From assembly GCA_028023455.1 (NCBI GenBank), contig JAQFVV010006354.1, positions 2,121,615 to 2,185,614 of the forward strand: 64,000 bases of DNA. The letters are read 5' to 3'. Shown piece by piece: positions 1 to 14,740 of the stretch. The translations under genes and the position numbers were made by a program. How positions within the stretch are numbered: position 1 is the first letter of the stretch; every line of letters starts with the position of its first letter. The notes below the pieces were generated by a model. It saw nothing but the letters and a program-made list of their open reading frames with translations, was not told the origin of the DNA and did no database searches. Source of the DNA: Epiperipatus broadwayi. Lineage: Eukaryota > Onychophora > Udeonychophora > Euonychophora > Peripatidae.

Positions 1-3000
1 TTATAACTATCAAAAAGATAATATTTTAAAATTTTTATTTTAGTCAATTTTTTTTTAGTACTTTCTTATCGTTTTATTTGCAAAAAAAAAAAAAACTAAT
101 TGATAATTTTTAAAAGTATTTTTTGCAAAAGAGAGTTTTAAAATATAATAATTTAGAACCTTTGTGGAAATGATTTTCTAATTTTTAAAGTACTTACCAG
201 TCGTATTTTATCTAAAAGTTTAACCTAAGCTTCACAATAAAAAATGGATATACTATGAAATAAAATGGATATAAGTTGTAATGCTGAAAAAATATTTGAA
301 ATATTTATTGATACAACTTATTACTTTACCAGAGAACTGTTTTGGTACATATAAAAACCATAGCTCGGACATTATACGGAGTCTAAAAAATGTATTGAAA
401 CTTATTATTTATAAGCCTATCCAAGATTTATTTTTTAAATACTAATAAGACAATTGTATATTGCATGAATTATTTTATATAATATTATATCAAATGGAGT
501 AAAATGTTATATCCTTTCTGAAGGTAACATTTTTTTTATTTTTAAAAGAGATTTATAAAAATACCAAACGAAAGTTTAAATGTATCAAGAAGGAAACATA
601 TATAAAAAAGTGAACATATAGTTGAATAAAAGATGGATCCATGGAAATACAAATAGTACTTAAAAGTTTATCGAATATTTTTAAAGTTAAATTAGATGGA
701 TTGATGCATTGGATACGCAGAGAATATTAGTAGAGAAGATTAAGTAGCTTCACGGGATTAATTAATATTATGATTTAATAATTATCATCCTAAATACTAA
801 AACCAAGGATTATTTTCTATAAATTTTATTAAATGGATTAATAATTATTTTTTTTTAAAACTTTAAGGTGCTTGAAAAAGAACATTTTAAAAAACTCTAG
901 AGAATAATAAACATTTTGGACTTATTAGAAACTATCATCAAGAAAATATGTAATTATAGTTTTGATTCCTTTTATTTTGTTAACCTAGTTTAAATCTAAA
1001 ATTTTTATATAAGATTAGGAAAAACATAAAAACATTAATTTATTAATATTAAAATTTTATAATATAACAATCTAATAATTTATCTAAAAATATTTTAATA
1101 TAAAGTGTATGGGTGTGAATTTTTTTTATATCTGCAATGCTCAAGTGGATAAAGAAAAGCCTACTGAACATGATGACTAGATAAAGGTTATTGGTAATAA
1201 TAATAACTATTAATAATTTTATAATGTATATTTTTTTTGTGTTTTCTTTAGATCATCTATGGATAGTAAGAATGAAGTGTAAAAGTTTTTTAATTATATG
1301 TAACACATTTTATACAACATTTTAAAAAACATTATGAGATAGGATTGATTTGAAAATATGCATACGACAATTTTTTTTTATATTAGTGATATAATCCAAC
1401 ATAACAAATAGTTATGTGATTCTTTTAAAATTTTCATGTTATTGGATATTCAAATATTGTCTAAGTAGATTGTATATGATTAAACATACAGAGTAATGAA
1501 GTAAGCAACTTTTCTTATGGAATCGTAAGATTGTTTTTAAATTATCAGTGAATTTTATTTATTGTTTTTGTAAATGCAGATAGTTATTTTATCGATGTAA
1601 GATGTAGAAAAATCTTGAGAAATAATGTTGAGATAGTGGCTTGGAAGTACTATAGTTAGCAGGAAACCAAGATGATGTTTTAAGAAAAAGGATGTTATAA
1701 GGAATGGAAATAATATTTAGTCTTTATGTGAATATCAGCATAGTTAACAAAGCCCTATGACTGATACACATTTTATTTGGACAGTGTTTATATTTCTTTA
1801 AATATTTGATGTTCAAATAAAGCTGAAGAAATAGCTTTAACATCGTCCCTGTACTAGAGGATATTAGGCAGGTAAATGTCATACCTCTTCACACTGTGCC
1901 ATGATTTTGAGATATGTTAAGAGTAATACTCTAGCTTTCTTCCTTAATCCTATGCATCTGTTTTCACTATCTTTATTTCATGTAACTGCATCGTTCAGTA
2001 AGATATGTTTAAGAGAAATGATAAATAATTTAGAACTTATGTTATGCTATCGTTTTGTATAAGATTGGTGTATTTGCTTAGAAGGAATAGGATGTTATAA
2101 CTTAAAATTGAAGATCCAAAGTATCCTAAGGAAAGAAAAGAATCATAGAATATATTTTGAATTTTATTTCAGAAATGAAATATAATTTTTTTTAAAATAA
2201 AGTATCTAAACAAAGATATTTTCTTTAAAGTGATAATAATTTTAAATGCTTTAGTATTATTTTTTTAAAGAGAAAAATAAGTATTGCATATTTTTTTTAA
2301 AAATACAATAGTACAAAGTAAATTATGTAAACAATATGCATAGTATATTTTTTGTTTATTGATTAACAGAAATATATTGATGATTACACTTATATCATAC
2401 TAAAGTAAGGCTTAAAGAAGAATATATTATGATTAGTAAACATTGTGTGATAAATACTAAAATCTAGTACTGAATTTTGGATAATATTTTGTGTAACATC
2501 TTTGGCTTTGCAAGATGTAATTTTTTTTAATATTTTGAGAAATCCATACTCATTATAAAATTTTGGTTTCTATAGAATGTTTTTCTAAGTATGAATTTTT
2601 TTTTTTAAAATAAGATAGTTTAATAATATTAAGGAATAAATGCTGTTGCTAATAAAGTAGATAAATATATTTGTAATAAATTAACCATAATGAGAAACCA
2701 AATAGTAACATTTTTTTTAAAATTTTGTCCTAAATCTAAATAAAGATATAATTGAAATATAAATTATTTTTTTTATAACCCGGTAGATCAAACTGTAAAG
2801 TAAAAAAGTTAAGAATATCCACCGTAAATAGTGTAAATAAATTGTTTATTTATTTGTTGTTAGTAATAAACTTTGTTAAATTTTGTTATTTCAAAAATTT
2901 TGTGTCCGAGTTATTTATTTCTCCACATCGCTGCATGAAAACACGATATATGCATAATAATCGAAACAAATATATAATTTTGCACAAAAGATAAATAGAG

Positions 3001-4764
3001 AATTATTTTAAGAATTTTAAATATTTTATTGGTATTCATTATAATTAAATAATCATAATCTTACATTATTTTATTGGTCATAAATCAATTATCACAATAT
3101 TATATTAAATTATATGCTATCAGTTGCCACACATATTTTGTTTATCAGATTATCAAAAATGCTGCCACATATTTATTATATCATTACATGAAGATATAAG
3201 ATCATATTATATTATTTCATTATTTTATTATGGTAATAAAATTATAGTAAAAGAAAAGATATACAGAATTAGTTAAACAATGAAGAATATTATTACTGTT
3301 ATTTATTATTATTAGTTTCAGTGTAGTAGATTATGACATAAAATCCCTTCTCATATTTTACTACCATATTTTTTAAATTAACTTAGAATAAACTTTATGA
3401 ACCTGAGATTATTTTATTTGAGCTAGATTATTATTAAATAGAAGATTAAGATTTAATTATTAGTTTAATCTTAGTGAGTAGAAGTTATTAAAGTTGTAAG
3501 AATACTATGAGTTTGTTATTTGAAATAGTAATAAAAGGGGGGATAGTGTTCTTATGTCATTGAGGTAGTATCCTGTGGGATATTGGCTCAATGTAATCTA
3601 TCTTGTCACCTGTATTTTCACTTCAAGTCTCATGAAAATATTAAATATTTATTTAATTTACTTTTATAATCTGAACCTTATTCGTATTTTAAATTTGAGC
3701 TAGTGAAATATTTTAATTTTAATGCTGAATATTTTAGTTATTAATTATTAACTGAGATAGAACCTGTTTTATTTTATATATTATCTGAAGTGAGGATGCA
3801 CGGGGGCAAGGTTAGAATATATATAAGTTACAAAATCTTTATTCACAATCTTTTCAACTATTAAATTATGCAGTGTTATAAATTAAAAAATATATATCCA
3901 CAATGATTAAATATAATATATTTATATTGTAAATATAAGATAGTAGATATATAAATGATTTTTATTAATTATAAAGTTTAAATTATTTATTTGTTAAAAA
4001 ATAACTATTATGTTTCATATTAAACTAAATGAAGTCTTTAATTTATTTTATTTATTTATTTGAATTTATAAGATAAGATTAAACATTGAATATATAATCT
4101 TTCTTGATTATTATATTAAGTTCATGAAATCCATTTTAAAGAGTTAGTGAGATTTATTATTAATACTCTAGTATGTTGATAGGAACCACTGAAGTGAGTC
4201 AATTATTAAATTTCCCTGAGAATAAATTCTGAGCATAATGGTTAAATCAATTAAGGTGAAGACTGATTTTATTGGTTTAGATATAATTTATATTAATAAT
4301 AAATTATTTATTTGAAACACATATAGTTTTATATTACAATTAAATCACATCATTCATGGCATCCTGTATGAAGACCTTATATCTGATTATAATGAGATGC
4401 AACTGCCTTAACTTTTGTCAGTGAGAGGATGCATACCATTACATTTTATATTGATATTATAATGAGTGTGATAATAGTGCATAACAATCTTATCCACTCA
4501 TTATATAACACTTGTAGAACAAATATTATTAAATTAAGTCATGTGATGTATGTCTTATTTTTCTTGCAATATATATTGTAATGGTTGGGATGAGCATGTT
4601 GGGATGAACTGACAACAGCAAAATCACCACTAGAGTGATTTAAAACATCACACCTCACATACTATTTCATTTTAATTAAGCTTGGTGTTCAAGAGGAGAT
4701 AGACTCTTATAATTAGATTATAAATATATGACTTCCCTGTGGCAAACAAGACACCCAATGCAAT

Positions 4765-4767
<3 letters not shown>
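1..4767. other. AT-rich DNA with no recognised gene
   Basis: I see no open frame of useful length, splice-bounded G+C-rich stretch, tRNA-like box or clear long repeat. The stretch is short A and T runs, TTTTTTTT tracts and ATTATT-type low complexity. It could be intron or intergenic DNA. Confidence 0.6.
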
Positions 4768-4808
<41 letters not shown>

Positions 4809-4813
4809 GTTTG

Positions 4814-4853
<40 letters not shown>

Positions 4854-4868
4854 ATACAAACACTTTAT
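4768..4868. repeat. Two (AT)n tracts, the second at the centre of a 19-bp palindrome
   Basis: An (AT)n tract runs 4768-4804. The left arm ATAAAGTGTTTGTATTTCA (4802-4820) is followed by (AT)n to 4849. The right arm (4849-4868) is its reverse complement except for one extra A. The arms are not simple sequence, so the match is not a by-product of the microsatellite. A single strand could fold into a hairpin with an AT loop. Confidence 0.9.
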
Positions 4869-5816
4869 TAGTAAAAATTACAAATGAAAGAAATGAACAA
4901 AAGAAATGACTATCACTTAATTTGCTGCTAGTTTCATTGGAGATAGGAGAAATTACATTAATTAGTGATTATATGATAAAAGTTTCAATGTATAATATAT
5001 ATAAGGAAGCATAATATATTTAATTTGTGATTGTATATGTACAATGAATTTTAAACACAAATATCTATTCTGATTGTAGAATTGGGGCAAATATCTATTA
5101 AACAATATTAATATAAAACAGCTTTAAATGAGAGAATTAATTCTCTAGTAAATATGACTAAAATAGATGATCAGCTAATTCTTATGATCATGACCCACCA
5201 ATGCCTAAATGCCAGGCCTTAACATACACAAATAAGAAAGGTAGTACTTGGTTGCTAATGTAATAAACAATCTAATAATGAGGTAGATTGGAATATGCTT
5301 GCCTCTGTGAGACCATCTCCAAATCTCACTGAAAAAAAAATCATTCTAGGAAGGAATGGGCATCTCCCATAATCATCAATTCATTTCACCAACAGGCACA
5401 AACAATCCACTGCCAATTAGTGATATAAAACAAAGGTTATCTGGGTCCGAAGTAAGAATAATATTTCCACATCTGCATGGATCATATTCAAAAGAGACAA
5501 CACAATGAAATAAATATGAAGATAGACAACCCAGTAATACCAATTGATATAAATATTGAGTAATTGGCCTTAAAATAAATGTGTATGTAAAATAAAATGA
5601 TCATGCCATAAGTTTATAATACAATGTTATCTATTGTATAGGCTAAATCATGGCCTATTCAGTTATTAAAATATTTCCTCCTAAAATTATCTCTGCTTAA
5701 TTAGAGATCCACTTCATAGATTTACATGAATATGGAATTATTGATAAGACAGTCTTCAATGATAACACATTAAATTGTATTAAAATTATACAATTAAGCA
5801 TCTCATATCTACAGTA

Positions 5817-5982
5817 TACATATATATTTGTCCCTTTTGAAAATAGAAATAATGTTTTAACTTTTAAACTTTATAACATTAAATTTTAGTTTAAAACTGA
5901 AAGTCGTTTATCAATCACATATACCCAGGATTATATATGCCCTCCTCCCATAAAACTTCCACTATTTCAATTTTATAACTCA

Positions 5983-6016
<34 letters not shown>

Positions 6017-6105
6017 TGTCCCTTCTAAAAGAAAATAAAGTTTTAACTTTTATTTTTTTAAACTTGATTTTAATTTTTAAATTGAAAGTTGTTTATTAAC
6101 CATCC
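5817..6105 (+). repeat. Diverged ~110-bp tandem duplication
   Basis: 5817-5925 and 5999-6105 both begin with TATATAT and GTCCCTT. Both then carry GTTTTAACTTTTA, an A/T stretch, and GAAAGT(C/T)GTTTAT(C/T)A in the same order. The copies are separated by ~75 bp ending in poly-A plus (AT)n. No coding potential was seen. Confidence 0.7.
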
Positions 6106-7344
6106 ATAAATTAATGGCAAAATGACATCCTTGGAAAAAGAATCTTTTAAATAGACAAGTTTAAAATCACAAATCATTTAATAAACAAAGTAGAATCAAT
6201 GTCAGGAGATGATTTAAATATCTTGCTTTTATTTAATTAGTAGACTTTTCTTTAGATAACATCTAAATATTTAGTAATTGATATATACTACTAAATTTAC
6301 CTCTATCTGATTCATAAACAATAAGTCTAAGACATTTAAGAAAGATTGAGTATCTTACAAAAGTTGATCTTCCTTAATATTGAATTAATTAAGTGTAGGT
6401 CAAAATGCAATAAGAAAATATTTTAAATACTTCAGTAAAATATATACATAATAGAGTAAGAAATATATTTACAGAATGATTAATATATAATTATTTAAGC
6501 AAAAAAAAAAAATATAAAAGAGGCTTTAATTGTCTATTGGTAAATTTAAATTTATAAAGTTAAAATAATCACTATTTAACAGACCTTCAAAGGATTTTGG
6601 AAGTAGTTCATTAGTCCTATGGGGTTATGCTCATTAATATTGGTTGGATGGTCACTTGATAGCAATATATACTAAGGGTTTCTTATTAATGACAAATCAG
6701 CAAATTTGATCATCAATTGCAGGGAATTAAGAAGCATTAAATTGTATAGTACCAGAGCATTCCATACTCAAGTCATCTGGAGATGGTGAGAGAAATTGCA
6801 ATGATCTACTCACTGGTCATAGTGTGACATATTCTATATCAACTTAGAAAATTTTTCACAAAAGAAAGTTTACAAGAAGTTTACCAGAACTCTACAAGAA
6901 CTAAAACTCTTTCTTCTTTACCTTACATATATCCCTCAAAACAAAGACAGCTGGATGTTTTTAAACTGATTAATTAATATTAAAAAAATAATTTTCTTTA
7001 CTAACTAAAAACATCTTGCTGATCACAATCTTGATATAGTTTAATTTTAACATTTTACTAATTGCATTTTTAATTACATTCCAAATGTCTTTGATTTTTA
7101 TCAAATCCCCATAGTGATTACATGTTTTTGTCCCCTTTTCCCATTAAATAATTCCCAAATTAGGATTTAATTTATACATTCATTTTTTTTTTTTTTGATT
7201 TGAAATAATTTGTTACATTTTCTTTGATGACTTGGAACCCCCAATTACTCCTGCCTAACAATAATAAATTGCATAATAAAATTAAAATTTATAGTAAAAT
7301 TAAATTTCTTTATACATTATTATTTTTTAAATGCCTTACAATTG
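6106..7344. other. AT-rich DNA with no recognised gene
   Basis: Nothing recognisable. 6590-6960 is slightly richer in G+C but every frame is broken by stops. Confidence 0.5.
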
Positions 7345-8013
<669 letters not shown>

Positions 8014-9023
8014 GTGAGTTATTGTAATTTTAATATTTGTCTAGAAATATTCGTGTGCTGCTGTGCATTTAGAAGAACAAGGGAGATGTAAAAATTTAAA
8101 CTTAATAAAATTATATAAAAAACTTAATTACTTAAGTTATAGTTTATTATATTTTGTTAATATTAAAGTTAGTTTTAGAAATAGTTGAATTGCGAGGCTT
8201 TTACTTTCAAAAATAAATGTCTAAGGTATGTGTATGAGTATACAAAGTGGACAATAGAAAACATAAGCATCATGTGGTTTCCAGGAGATAGACATAGTAA
8301 TTTTAAACATCATTAATTTTGCAATAAAGGGGTATTCTTGATCCATAATAAATATATTGAAAAGAAAAGTGTAAAACTATATAAAAACTTTTGATCCAAC
8401 TAGATCATTTTCTTTTAATACAGTTTTAACAAATGACAATAGTATCAATGTTATTAACCATGATAGTATATTAGATAAAGATATTTTGACAGGGCCTATG
8501 AAATCTGCACTCCAGTTGCCTACATTACTGCAAGTCTCTGTGGCATAATATTAAAGTAAAACAAAATCCTAAAATAAAATAAAATCCTATTTAACAAATT
8601 AGGAAATTATCTTTTATAAATTTCAGCATTAGAGAAGTTACATTTAAAGATATCTGGAAGAAAAATGCTATTGTTTAAATCAATTAGTAATTTATCAATA
8701 TTTACAATAATTCTTGCATTTAACATCCACCTGTAATCTCTAAACAAGTTTTGGGAACAATAAACATTTATCTAGAACTTTTAAAATTTAACAAGAACAA
8801 ACCTAGTTTTGTTTTAATCTTCACATGCTTTTTTTGTCAAAATTATTACCAGGAAACTCATTAAAATAAATTAAGTCAAAAGAATTTCAAAATGAACAAG
8901 GAATTTAGTAGTTTTAAAAAAACAAAACATTTTTTATTAATAATTTAATATGAATTATTGCTATGCACATTTTTCTCTTAGATCTCCCAAGAAATGTTTT
9001 ATTAAACTAGCATATATATATAC
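8014..9023. other. AT-rich DNA with no recognised gene
   Basis: Nothing recognisable apart from short A+T-rich runs. Confidence 0.5.
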
Positions 9024-9254
9024 ATTGCTTTATATCACATGACCACCATCTCTCATGCCAGTACATAACTGTTATTAAACAGGCATAACTTTCCATACAG
9101 TAGTGACACCATGTGCCAACCAGAATAATCAATTGGATGAGTAAGAACTAGATGATATTTTATGCACAAACCTTCTGGCATCCATTGATTACTCTGGTTG
9201 GCACAGGGTGGCACTACTGTATGGAGAGTTTTGCCTGATTAATATTGCTTTATA
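9024..9254. mobile_element. Short foldback (MITE-like) element
   Basis: Arms of about 58 bp face each other at 9081-9139 and 9182-9238, at roughly 85% identity by eye, across a ~40-bp spacer. Both arms hold CCATACAGTAGTG and TGTGCCAACCAGA on one strand or the other. The 11-mer ATTGCTTTATA occurs directly at 9024-9034 and 9244-9254 and may be the target duplication. There is no coding capacity, so it would have been moved in trans. The superfamily cannot be told. Confidence 0.65.
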
Positions 9255-10002
9255 CATAATACATGTTTGTAAACATCCCAGACAAAATGTTGGTGTGGGT
9301 GGTTATACTCATTAAAGGTTATATAATGATTATTAAAATTTTTTATAGTCATAAATATTTTACTCTTATAAATACGTCATTCTTGGTAAAATAAATTGTG
9401 TAGTTATTTAGTGAATCATTAGGGATACATGTACTAAAATAAAGTATTGATAAATTTAGTTTGTTTCACAAATAATTTGGATAGTGACCTTTGGCATTGT
9501 CATATACAGTCATACTTATAAATTTTATTTATATAAGAGATGGTGAATTTCTCATATTACAAACTTGTTTTGTTCTGAAAGATGAGAATTCCTCTCATGT
9601 AGCTATTTCATTTTTTATGTTAGAGATAATAAAATTACTCTTATTCTATGTTAAATGAGAATGTACATGAATACATGCAGTACAATATTTATTTTTGCTA
9701 CTTATTAAATATGTCGTTACTTGTGCTTCTGGTTCAGGAGTTCTCTCTATATTATTTAGTATGAATAATTAAATTCGATGTGTTGTTAGAAAATAAAACT
9801 TTTCCCTATGAAATATGTATAAAACTATATTCCAAATTAATTATTTTATTAATAAATAATTATAATACTCTTTTAAATAATCCTCCTTAATACTTTTTTT
9901 CGACTTATATAATCATTTTGGATTCTTTTTCTTTAATACTGTGAAAAGCTGTAGAAATTCATAAATATGTTTGTTATTAATGATAATATAAATTCACTTA
10001 AA
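9255..10002. other. AT-rich DNA with no recognised gene
   Basis: Nothing recognisable. Confidence 0.5.
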
Positions 10003-10005
10003 TGT

Positions 10006-10055
<50 letters not shown>

Positions 10056-10069
10056 ATATAAATACCAAA

Positions 10070-10105
<36 letters not shown>

Positions 10106-10137
10106 TTTGGTATTTTATTTTCTCTTTATAATATTGA
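10003..10137. repeat. Nested palindrome around (AT)n
   Basis: The inner arm AAATACCAAATTTAA (10060-10074) is matched by its perfect reverse complement at 10101-10115 around (AT)n. An outer arm TGTCAATA at 10003 is matched by TATTGACA near 10130. A second (AT)n tract (10009-10051) lies inside the left half. The whole segment reads as one imperfect palindrome in which AT tracts expanded separately. Confidence 0.85.
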
Positions 10138-12808
10138 CACAGTATAATTTATGGACACATGTATTAGATTTGCTATGTCAGTTTGATATTTACCCTGGAT
10201 ATAAAGTACGCATACAATAATACTTTCTTTTGCCTAACCATATTAAATTATTATTAAATATAGAATGCCGTAATGTAAAAAAAGCAAAGGATGGTGCTTA
10301 CGTTAAAAGAAACTTTAGGATTATTTGTTTACTTCTTTTAAAATATTTGGAGATCAATAATAGCACCAACCTTTAATCTAAATTTATATTTATTTGAAAT
10401 AGTCATATATGTAGTCGAAAAACCTTGGATATAATTATATTTTACTTTTTAAAAATTTAGCTAGCCAGAAATGAAGATTTATTATTGTTGATTTATAATT
10501 TATAGGTACAGCTTTGTCTTATTCAGTTCTCAAGAAATATTAAATAGGAAAAGCCAACCTCAGTATACATACTGTACAGTTTTGCCATCCAAATATGTGA
10601 AACATTTGAAAAACTAGTTTCCATCATTAATTGGTATTACAATATATAAATATATATAATGAAAATACTCTAGAATAAATTCTAAAAAAATCAATAGGCC
10701 TATATAAAATGAATGTAAAATCTCACTGTAGCCATCTTATGGCATTTCATGTCATCTTGAGTAGCAATCTGTTGCTTATTATATTTATTTGTCAATTAGT
10801 AATAATTGATAATTTTTTCGTAACATTAAACAATAGAGTTTATCTCTACTTCATTAATATTATATCCTCATTTCTATTCATTATTATAATAACAAATTCA
10901 TAAAAATATTTAATTCAACTCATACCACTTTCTAGAGAATTTAAAAAATAGTATTCAGTAAAAGTAAACATACTAGATTTTTAACATTTAACAATATTTT
11001 TAATTATATATGTTGTGTATCTTTTAAGTTTTAAGGAATGCATATGATTTATACATCCCAAATAGTTATATTTAAAGAACACATGTAATATTTATACTAT
11101 TTACCACGATCTTAAATGATGTTATTATTGACACTTGTGATTTATTGTAGTAGTAGATTGTCAAACTCTGGACTTCAAGTTTTATAGATTATGTCCCAGC
11201 ATTGGCTCTTCCAGTTTTAAACACTTTATATAAATAGAAATAAGCAATTAGATTACCTTCTTTTACTGATACTACATATATTTTGCTTTCTAAATAAAAT
11301 CCCATAAGCACTGTCTATTTTTAATTTAGTTTTTAAAGTTCATTTAAATTTGGCATTAATAGCTCTCTAAGTAAAGTTACTCAAACATATGTCATTGCCA
11401 ATGAATCATATCTTTAATCAAGCATGTTGTTGTACATGCATATAATAATTGATGCACACTTCATCAGTCTGCTGACTGTCATCATTGAGTTAAGTTGAGG
11501 TACCATGTAATTATTTTTGTTAAGTGTCTTTCTTATTTGTCAATTTATGTAATGGCTGAAAAGTTGAAACAACATAAAATTCTGTTATTTCATAACGGAA
11601 AGAGCAGGGAAAACACTTGTAATGATTAAAACAGCACACAAATAAATCACCCTGGGAAATACACTTGTTGGCAAGTAATTTAATGAAAAAGTTCACATTC
11701 ACCATGTCCCAAAAATACATGGTGAGAGGCATCCAATGTCAAGATAATGCAAACATCATTATTTACTTAGAATTGTGTTTTACATACATGTTTCTGAAAT
11801 GATTAATTGTATTTTGTGGTGAAATGAAAATTTTCATAGTTGTGACAAAATGGTAAGAATAGTTAGATTTACCATGATAATATTCCAGCACACAAAACCT
11901 TGATTTTGTACTAATCTTTACCCAAAAGCAACATTTGTCAGCTTATCCACTCATCATATTCACTCAATCTAACTCTGTGGATTTTATTTCCTCAAATGAC
12001 AAAAAATGGCTCAAAGTAAGCCTTTTATATACTTGAAAGAGATGAACGATACAATGATTGAAGACATGAAAAGGAATCACTTTGCAAAAGCCTCAGAATT
12101 ATTTAAAAAATTGAAAATATCTTTAGGCCAGCACATTGCTTTGAGGATATTCAACTTGTAAAACTTATAAATAAATATACAAGTTTTATTATAGAATTCT
12201 GGCTTTTTGGTTATTCCCACATATTCTGTAAATTGATCTAGAAAAAAAATATTTTCTGTCCTTTAAATGAGAACTCGTTTATCATTGTTATCTTTATAAG
12301 AAGATCAGTGAATTATTTTCACATTTTTTATATTTGCATTTAGAAAAAAAAATAATTAGAAAAAACAAGTTTGAAGTCACTGATACTGTTGTTGCATTAA
12401 AGAATGAGAATATGATTAAATATAAACAAAATATCATTTTACAGATTGTACAAATTATGACTAATGGCTCAAATATCTGGAGTTGATTAAGCATATTCTG
12501 AGTGTAAGTGATTAAAAACATTAGGTTTTTTAAATAAAAAAAATCCTTCAAAAATTAAAAAACACAGACTACATAAAAACAGTGCATGTTAAGGAAGTCA
12601 TGCTATTTTTTCATGAACCAAAATCAAATTACAAAATATCAATTATTTCATTTATATTGCAAATTATAACTAGTCTTTGAAAGAGACAATATCTTATCTA
12701 CAAGGAACAGGAGATTTGTTTGAAACCATACTGATTTTATGTATATCAAGGTAATATCAGTATTCAACAACAATAAAGTATGTCAGTATTCTGAGTTTAT
12801 CATCCAAA
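10138..12808. other. AT-rich DNA with no recognised gene
   Basis: Short open frames of 64-85 codons here (10709-10903 plus, 11520-11732 and 12294-12551 minus) have no domain signature. They look like chance openings. No RNA gene or element end was seen. Confidence 0.5.
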
Positions 12809-12826
12809 CATATATATATATATATA

Positions 12827-12904
<78 letters not shown>
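12809..12904. repeat. (AT)n microsatellite
   Basis: An almost pure AT run interrupted once by TTTT near 12830. It lies just outside the end of R copy 1. Confidence 0.95.
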
Positions 12905-12906
<2 letters not shown>

Positions 12907-12989
12907 GGGAAAGAGAAATCAAGGATGAACTTTGAAGTGATGACACTCATCATCATCAGTCCCAGTTAATAAATCAAATTTAAATATAC

Positions 12990-14406
12990 ACTATATATAT
13001 TGAATGAGCATGAAGAAGGAGAAAAACAATATTAACAATAAGTTCATCAGAATTACAGAGTAAAATAAAGTCATTCATTATGAACAATCAAAAAATAAAA
13101 TCAACCACCAACCTTGTCACTAGATTTCAAAGTGGTCCACTATAGACTGGCTAATTATTTATCCCTTGCCAAATTTGGGGAGAGGGTTATATAAACAATA
13201 ATTTGTATGCACAAACTTAAGTACTAATCCATCAGAATACACCACTAAAAATAATAGTATACAGAAATATGCTGATCATCACAATGTCATGACCATTTAG
13301 TACCATTAATGTACTGGCCAACTGTAAACTTAATTTCTAATAATGAAAATTAAATAAAATGCAGTGCATGGGATTTAAGGGGCATCCCTTTGTGACAAAC
13401 AAGATCATCATTATCATCTGCATGACTCAAATACTAAACATAAATATCTAATCCATATAACAATCCATTATGCATGAATTCATCCCAGGGAGCAAAAGCT
13501 CTATAACTGTTACTGTGATCAAGAGATAATACTGACATATAATATTTAAAACCCATTCTAGGATTGATTAAATTCACTGGAACAACTTAAATAATGAAAT
13601 ATAAATGTATTAATAACAATAACAATATTATTAAATTAATGTCTGCTATATATACTATAAATATAAATTCAGCATTTTGATTAGAATACAAAAAAAAATG
13701 CTCTTACATTACTACAAAAATATATGTCATCACACTGAAATTTATATATATTTCTAGATATTTACAAGAAAAACAACTATATAAGGACAGATCTGCTGCT
13801 TGATAATATAGAATTAAGAAAAAAAATTACTTGCATAATACATAATAATCAATTTTTATTATATATGTGATTGATGACTGATTTTAATATATATGAATAT
13901 CCATGCAAATATGTGTCCGCACATTAACATTTATAATAATAATAAATTTATTAAATTCATATCATATTTTTACAATAAAATTAATTCAATGTCGAAAATA
14001 TACATAAACTGCACACTTATGTTCTTCTTCTTATCTTTCTATAAATCAAAGTTATTAATGAATTCATTATTTTTAATGGTAAATAAATGTTTTTTTTTTT
14101 TTTTGTTTGTTTGTTTTTTTAAAAAGAAAACATTATCATTAGGCCTAGTTTGGAAAGTTTATTTAAATTTGGTATTTTGTAACTTTATTTTTAATATATA
14201 TATATAAAAGATTTTGAGGTTTATTTTTTAATAAAATAAAAATGAAAACATCATTTATTTTTGTTTCATTATTTTAGTTTTAGTTGAATAATTTAGACAA
14301 AAAATTTTTATTTTTAAATCTTATAATTTAAATATTTAACTACACAGTCAAGTATTTAAAATAATCATCAATAAATATTTGACTCACCAGCTAATTTCTT
14401 CTGTCA

Positions 14407-14410
<4 letters not shown>
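12990..14410 (-). repeat. R repeat, copy 1, distal part
   Basis: The reverse complement follows 32000-33530 collinearly. Shared marks include ATTCTGATG(A/G)(A/G)TTAG, CATTATTAGAAA, CCTAGAATGG(G/A)TTTTAAAT and GTGCAGTTTATGTATATTTT. Identity is perhaps 70-80% with many small gaps. No conserved reading frame is apparent, so this is an old duplication or an unclassified non-coding transposon. It is interrupted at 14411 by AT sequence and the LTR element, and resumes at 22769. Confidence 0.8.

Positions 14411-14438
<28 letters not shown>
14411..14438. repeat. (AT)n at the left flank of the LTR element
   Basis: An AT run ends exactly at the TG of the LTR. The opposite end of the element is followed by the same AT pattern. 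The element therefore inserted into (AT)n, and the 4-6-bp target duplication (such as ATAT) cannot be delimited. Confidence 0.85.
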
Positions 14439-14441
<3 letters not shown>

Positions 14442-14740
14442 AATGGAAACGTATATGTAGCAGCCCTACGATTGGACTAGCCAAATGTAATGGAAACGTA
14501 TATGTAGCAGCCCCATGATTGGACTAGCCAAATGTAATGGAACCTATAATTCAGAGCCTCACTTGGATGCTCCAAATGTAATGGAACTTAAGGTAGCCCA
14601 TGTTTGGGCAAGCCAAATGTAATGGATCGTACTTGCTACATTCCATTTAAATTGAAGAAAGACAAAATTATCCCGGTTATATAAATAATGTAATGGAAAC
14701 TATATGGTAGCTCATAATTAAGCAAGTTAAATATAATGGA
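14439..14740 (-). repeat. LTR-edge tandem modules repeating the LTR/primer-site junction
   Basis: The word TGTAATGGA or a one-base variant starts at 14439, 14486, 14533, 14577, 14618, 14689 and about 14732, at steps of 47, 47, 44, 41, 71 and 43 bp. Four internal copies are preceded by CCAAA, as is the true 5' LTR edge at 20023. On the minus strand each therefore reads TCCATTACA followed by TTTGG, the same join as LTR end plus primer site. The 5' LTR has one module fewer. Confidence 0.85.
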
